In this document: positions 62,815-64,000 of the stretch, piece by piece
How positions within the stretch are numbered: the stretch's first letter is position 1
Layout of the letters: every line of letters starts with the position of its first letter
Assembly: GCA_964548165.1 (NCBI GenBank)
Contig: CAZJQD010000001.1
Location: forward strand, 20,996 to 84,995
Source of the DNA: CAZJQD01 sp964548165 [NCBI: uncultured bacterium]
GTDB taxonomy: Bacteria; UBA8481
DNA: 64,000 nucleotides
Direction: 5' to 3'
The notes under the pieces: generated by a model
What the model was told of the DNA's origin: nothing
Databases searched by the model: none
What the model saw: the letters and a program-made list of their open reading frames with translations, nothing else
Made by a program: the position numbers and the translations under genes

Positions 62815-63366
62815 TCAGAGCTTGGAGAGCTGGTCGATCTGAGCGGCGGCGCGGGCGTGATCGGGGTTCAGGCGCAAGAGCCGCTTGAAGACCTCGATGG
62901 CGGAGGCTCGATCAAGCCTGTGGCCGACCGGATCGCCGATGTAGAGCATCCTGTAGGTCATCCCGAGGTTGTAGAGGGCCTTCTCCATCGAGGGATCGAC
63001 GTTGAGCGCGAGCTCGAAGTACTGCATCGCCTTGTTGTACATCTTGGCCTCCAGGGCCTGCACGCCCTGGTTGTAGTAGCGGATGGCCCGGTTGATCTTG
63101 TCGGAGACGACCTGGGCGGCGCGCTGGAAGGCGATGTCGGCATAGGCGGGAAAGGACTCCCCCGCCGACTGGTAGCGATCCGCGGCCGCCTGCCACCGGC
63201 CCTCGACCTCCAGCTGGAACCCCCGGTCGAACGCGGCGGCAAACTGCGCCATCTCCCCTCGCTCCTCGTCGTTCATGCGCTGCCAGAGCGCGTCGAAGCC
63301 CGCGGTCCGCACCTGCGAAACCCAGGCGCGGACGCGATCTGGAATGGACGACTCGTGAACCTGCAT
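62815..63366 (-). CDS. TPR-repeat protein
   Basis: A 183-aa soluble protein with at least three TPR-like helix pairs (ARFDRGFQLEVEGRW-type start, then YYNQGVQALEAKMYNKAMQYF and YNLGMTYRMLYIGD). No signal peptide. It overlaps the end of the preceding TPR gene by one base and is followed by the sirtuin gene, in one cpaF-led transcription unit. A scaffold role is likely; partners unknown. Confidence 0.8.
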   Translation of the reverse strand: MQVHESSIPDRVRAWVSQVRTAGFDALWQRMNDEERGEMAQFAAAFDRGFQLEVEGRWQAAADRYQSAGESFPAYADIAFQRAAQVVSDKINRAIRYYNQGVQALEAKMYNKAMQYFELALNVDPSMEKALYNLGMTYRMLYIGDPVGHRLDRASAIEVFKRLLRLNPDHARAAAQIDQLSKL

Positions 63367-63776
63367 CAGTCGCCGGAGAGCGGAGCGTTGGGGTTGATGC
63401 GAGCGGCGGCCGCGGAATCCCTGCGAAGATCCGTGATCTCCCGCAACCTCTTGCGGGCATCATCGGTACGGAACCCGTAGTCCAGCTCGACGTAGGGGAA
63501 CTCGTCGATCAACCGCTGGTATTCCCTCGTCGCCTGGTCATACTCCCCGCGCGCGTAGTGATACTCGGCGAGGTTCCATTGCTGGATGGCCGCCCTGCGC
63601 ATCGTCAGGTCCGGCCGATCGGCTCCCGCCACGAGCTCGCGGTTCTCCACCCCGCGCGAATCACGCACCATCACGGAGTACCAATCCTCGCCAGGAGGCA
63701 TGAGGACCGCGTCGAGCATGACGAGGAGAATGGCAACGGCCCCCAACAACCAGACGATGTGACGGCGTGATGGCAC
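63366..63776 (-). CDS. membrane-anchored TPR-like protein
   Basis: A 136-aa protein with one N-terminal transmembrane helix (about 7-26, IVWLLGAVAILLVMLDAVLM) and a TPR unit (WNLAEYHYARGEYDQATREYQRLIDEF). It starts 21 nt after cpaF. In Tad pilus loci, TPR proteins such as TadD are common, so involvement is possible but not shown. Confidence 0.75.
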   Translation of the reverse strand: MPSRRHIVWLLGAVAILLVMLDAVLMPPGEDWYSVMVRDSRGVENRELVAGADRPDLTMRRAAIQQWNLAEYHYARGEYDQATREYQRLIDEFPYVELDYGFRTDDARKRLREITDLRRDSAAAARINPNAPLSGD

Positions 63777-63797
63777 GGCTGCGTCCCCGGTCTCCGG

Positions 63798-64000
63798 CTA
63801 CTTGGCGCCCTCGATGGCATGGAACATGTGCTGGGAGTATTCCACGCCCCGGGCCTTGAACTTCTCGATGAACTTGGGCACGAGGCCCGTGGGCTTCAGC
63901 GACCCCGTCAGCTTGCCGTCAGGACCGAGCCCCGTCGACTGGAAGGTGAAGATGTCCTGCAGGAGGATGGCCTCGCCTTCCATGCCCTGGATCTCGGTGA
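63798..64000 (-). CDS. cpaF: CpaF/TadA-family secretion ATPase, C-terminal end (partial)
   Basis: About 66 C-terminal residues, open at the window edge. TEIQGMEGEAILLQDIFTF, the LTGSLKPTGLVPKF stretch and the final F-K-A-R-G-V segment match the end of CpaF, the cytosolic ATPase that powers Tad pilus assembly. The Walker motifs lie beyond the window. It leads the operon with the two TPR genes and the sirtuin. Confidence 0.88.
   Translation of the reverse strand, partial: TEIQGMEGEAILLQDIFTFQSTGLGPDGKLTGSLKPTGLVPKFIEKFKARGVEYSQHMFHAIEGAK

Overview
This window is GC-rich, densely packed bacterial DNA with no plasmid, phage or transposon genes. It comes from a diderm: it encodes outer-membrane barrels, lipoproteins, periplasmic proteins and the end of a Tad/type IV pilus-type ATPase (cpaF). 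A PorV/PorQ-family barrel follows a giant beta-helix protein that ends in a FlgD-like/type IX-type sorting domain. With the high GC, this points to the FCB side of the bacterial tree (for example an Eisenbacteria- or Gemmatimonadota-like lineage). The taxon is an inference; no rRNA gene is present. The two tRNA genes (Ser-GCU, Arg-UCU) do not encode CCA.

Layout. 0-11.3 kb: tRNA-Ser, an HTH-receiver regulator, hemC, a feoA-feoB-small Cys protein iron-uptake operon, clpS-clpA-DsbD N-domain operon, a redoxin, a gene behind a Fur-box-like palindrome, and pckA. 11.5-23.1 kb: a DUF5610-type protein, an FtsB/DivIC-like protein with an internal heptapeptide repeat, an LD-carboxypeptidase, a Ser/Thr kinase with TPRs, a glycine-zipper lipoprotein, a secreted HAD protein with an altered nucleophile, mfd, an unknown 110-aa protein, and a FecR-domain/outer-membrane barrel pair. 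23.3-34.7 kb: an amino-acid ABC transporter with fused binding protein and permease, a GGCT-like protein, a LuxC-like reductase, a lipoprotein, an XPB helicase with its partner and nnr, tRNA-Arg, and two alpha/beta hydrolases. 34.7-42.1 kb: a minus-strand translation operon, nusA-infB-rbfA-nrnA-truB-ribF-dienelactone hydrolase, preceded by a promoter and an intrinsic terminator inside the leader. 42.2-47 kb: degenerate receiver-yicC-gmk-nitrilase, then rpoZ, coaBC and a 90-aa protein consisting only of the GreA coiled-coil tip. 47.3-54.1 kb: bioA, an FG-GAP-like protein, a lipoate ligase-type gene, a TPR-gluzincin and glmM. 54.3-64 kb: two small genes, a cytosolic histidine kinase, the PorV-beta-helix operon, a sirtuin, two TPR proteins and the cpaF end.

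The clearest window-wide signal is in gene starts. At eleven operon-leading genes a -10 hexamer lies only 6-8 nt before the start codon, usually with no Shine-Dalgarno, so the mRNA should begin at or within 1-2 nt of the start codon (leaderless). A smaller set (pckA, the redoxin, the FtsB-like gene, the esterase, nusA, the beta-helix gene) has ordinary Shine-Dalgarno sequences. Several intergenic spaces carry a family of long imperfect palindromes built from short CACAGAG/CACGGAG-type units, and others carry strong hairpins.

No stretch longer than 300 bases lacks a gene. The largest gaps are 47030-47313, 56009-56267, 50489-50731, 11310-11532, 26238-26458, 54149-54369, 25499-25712 and 61892-62101. 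The first seven are described below; in 11310-11532, between the divergent pckA and DUF5610-type genes, I see only an A/T-rich stretch and no convincing element beyond the pckA ribosome binding site.
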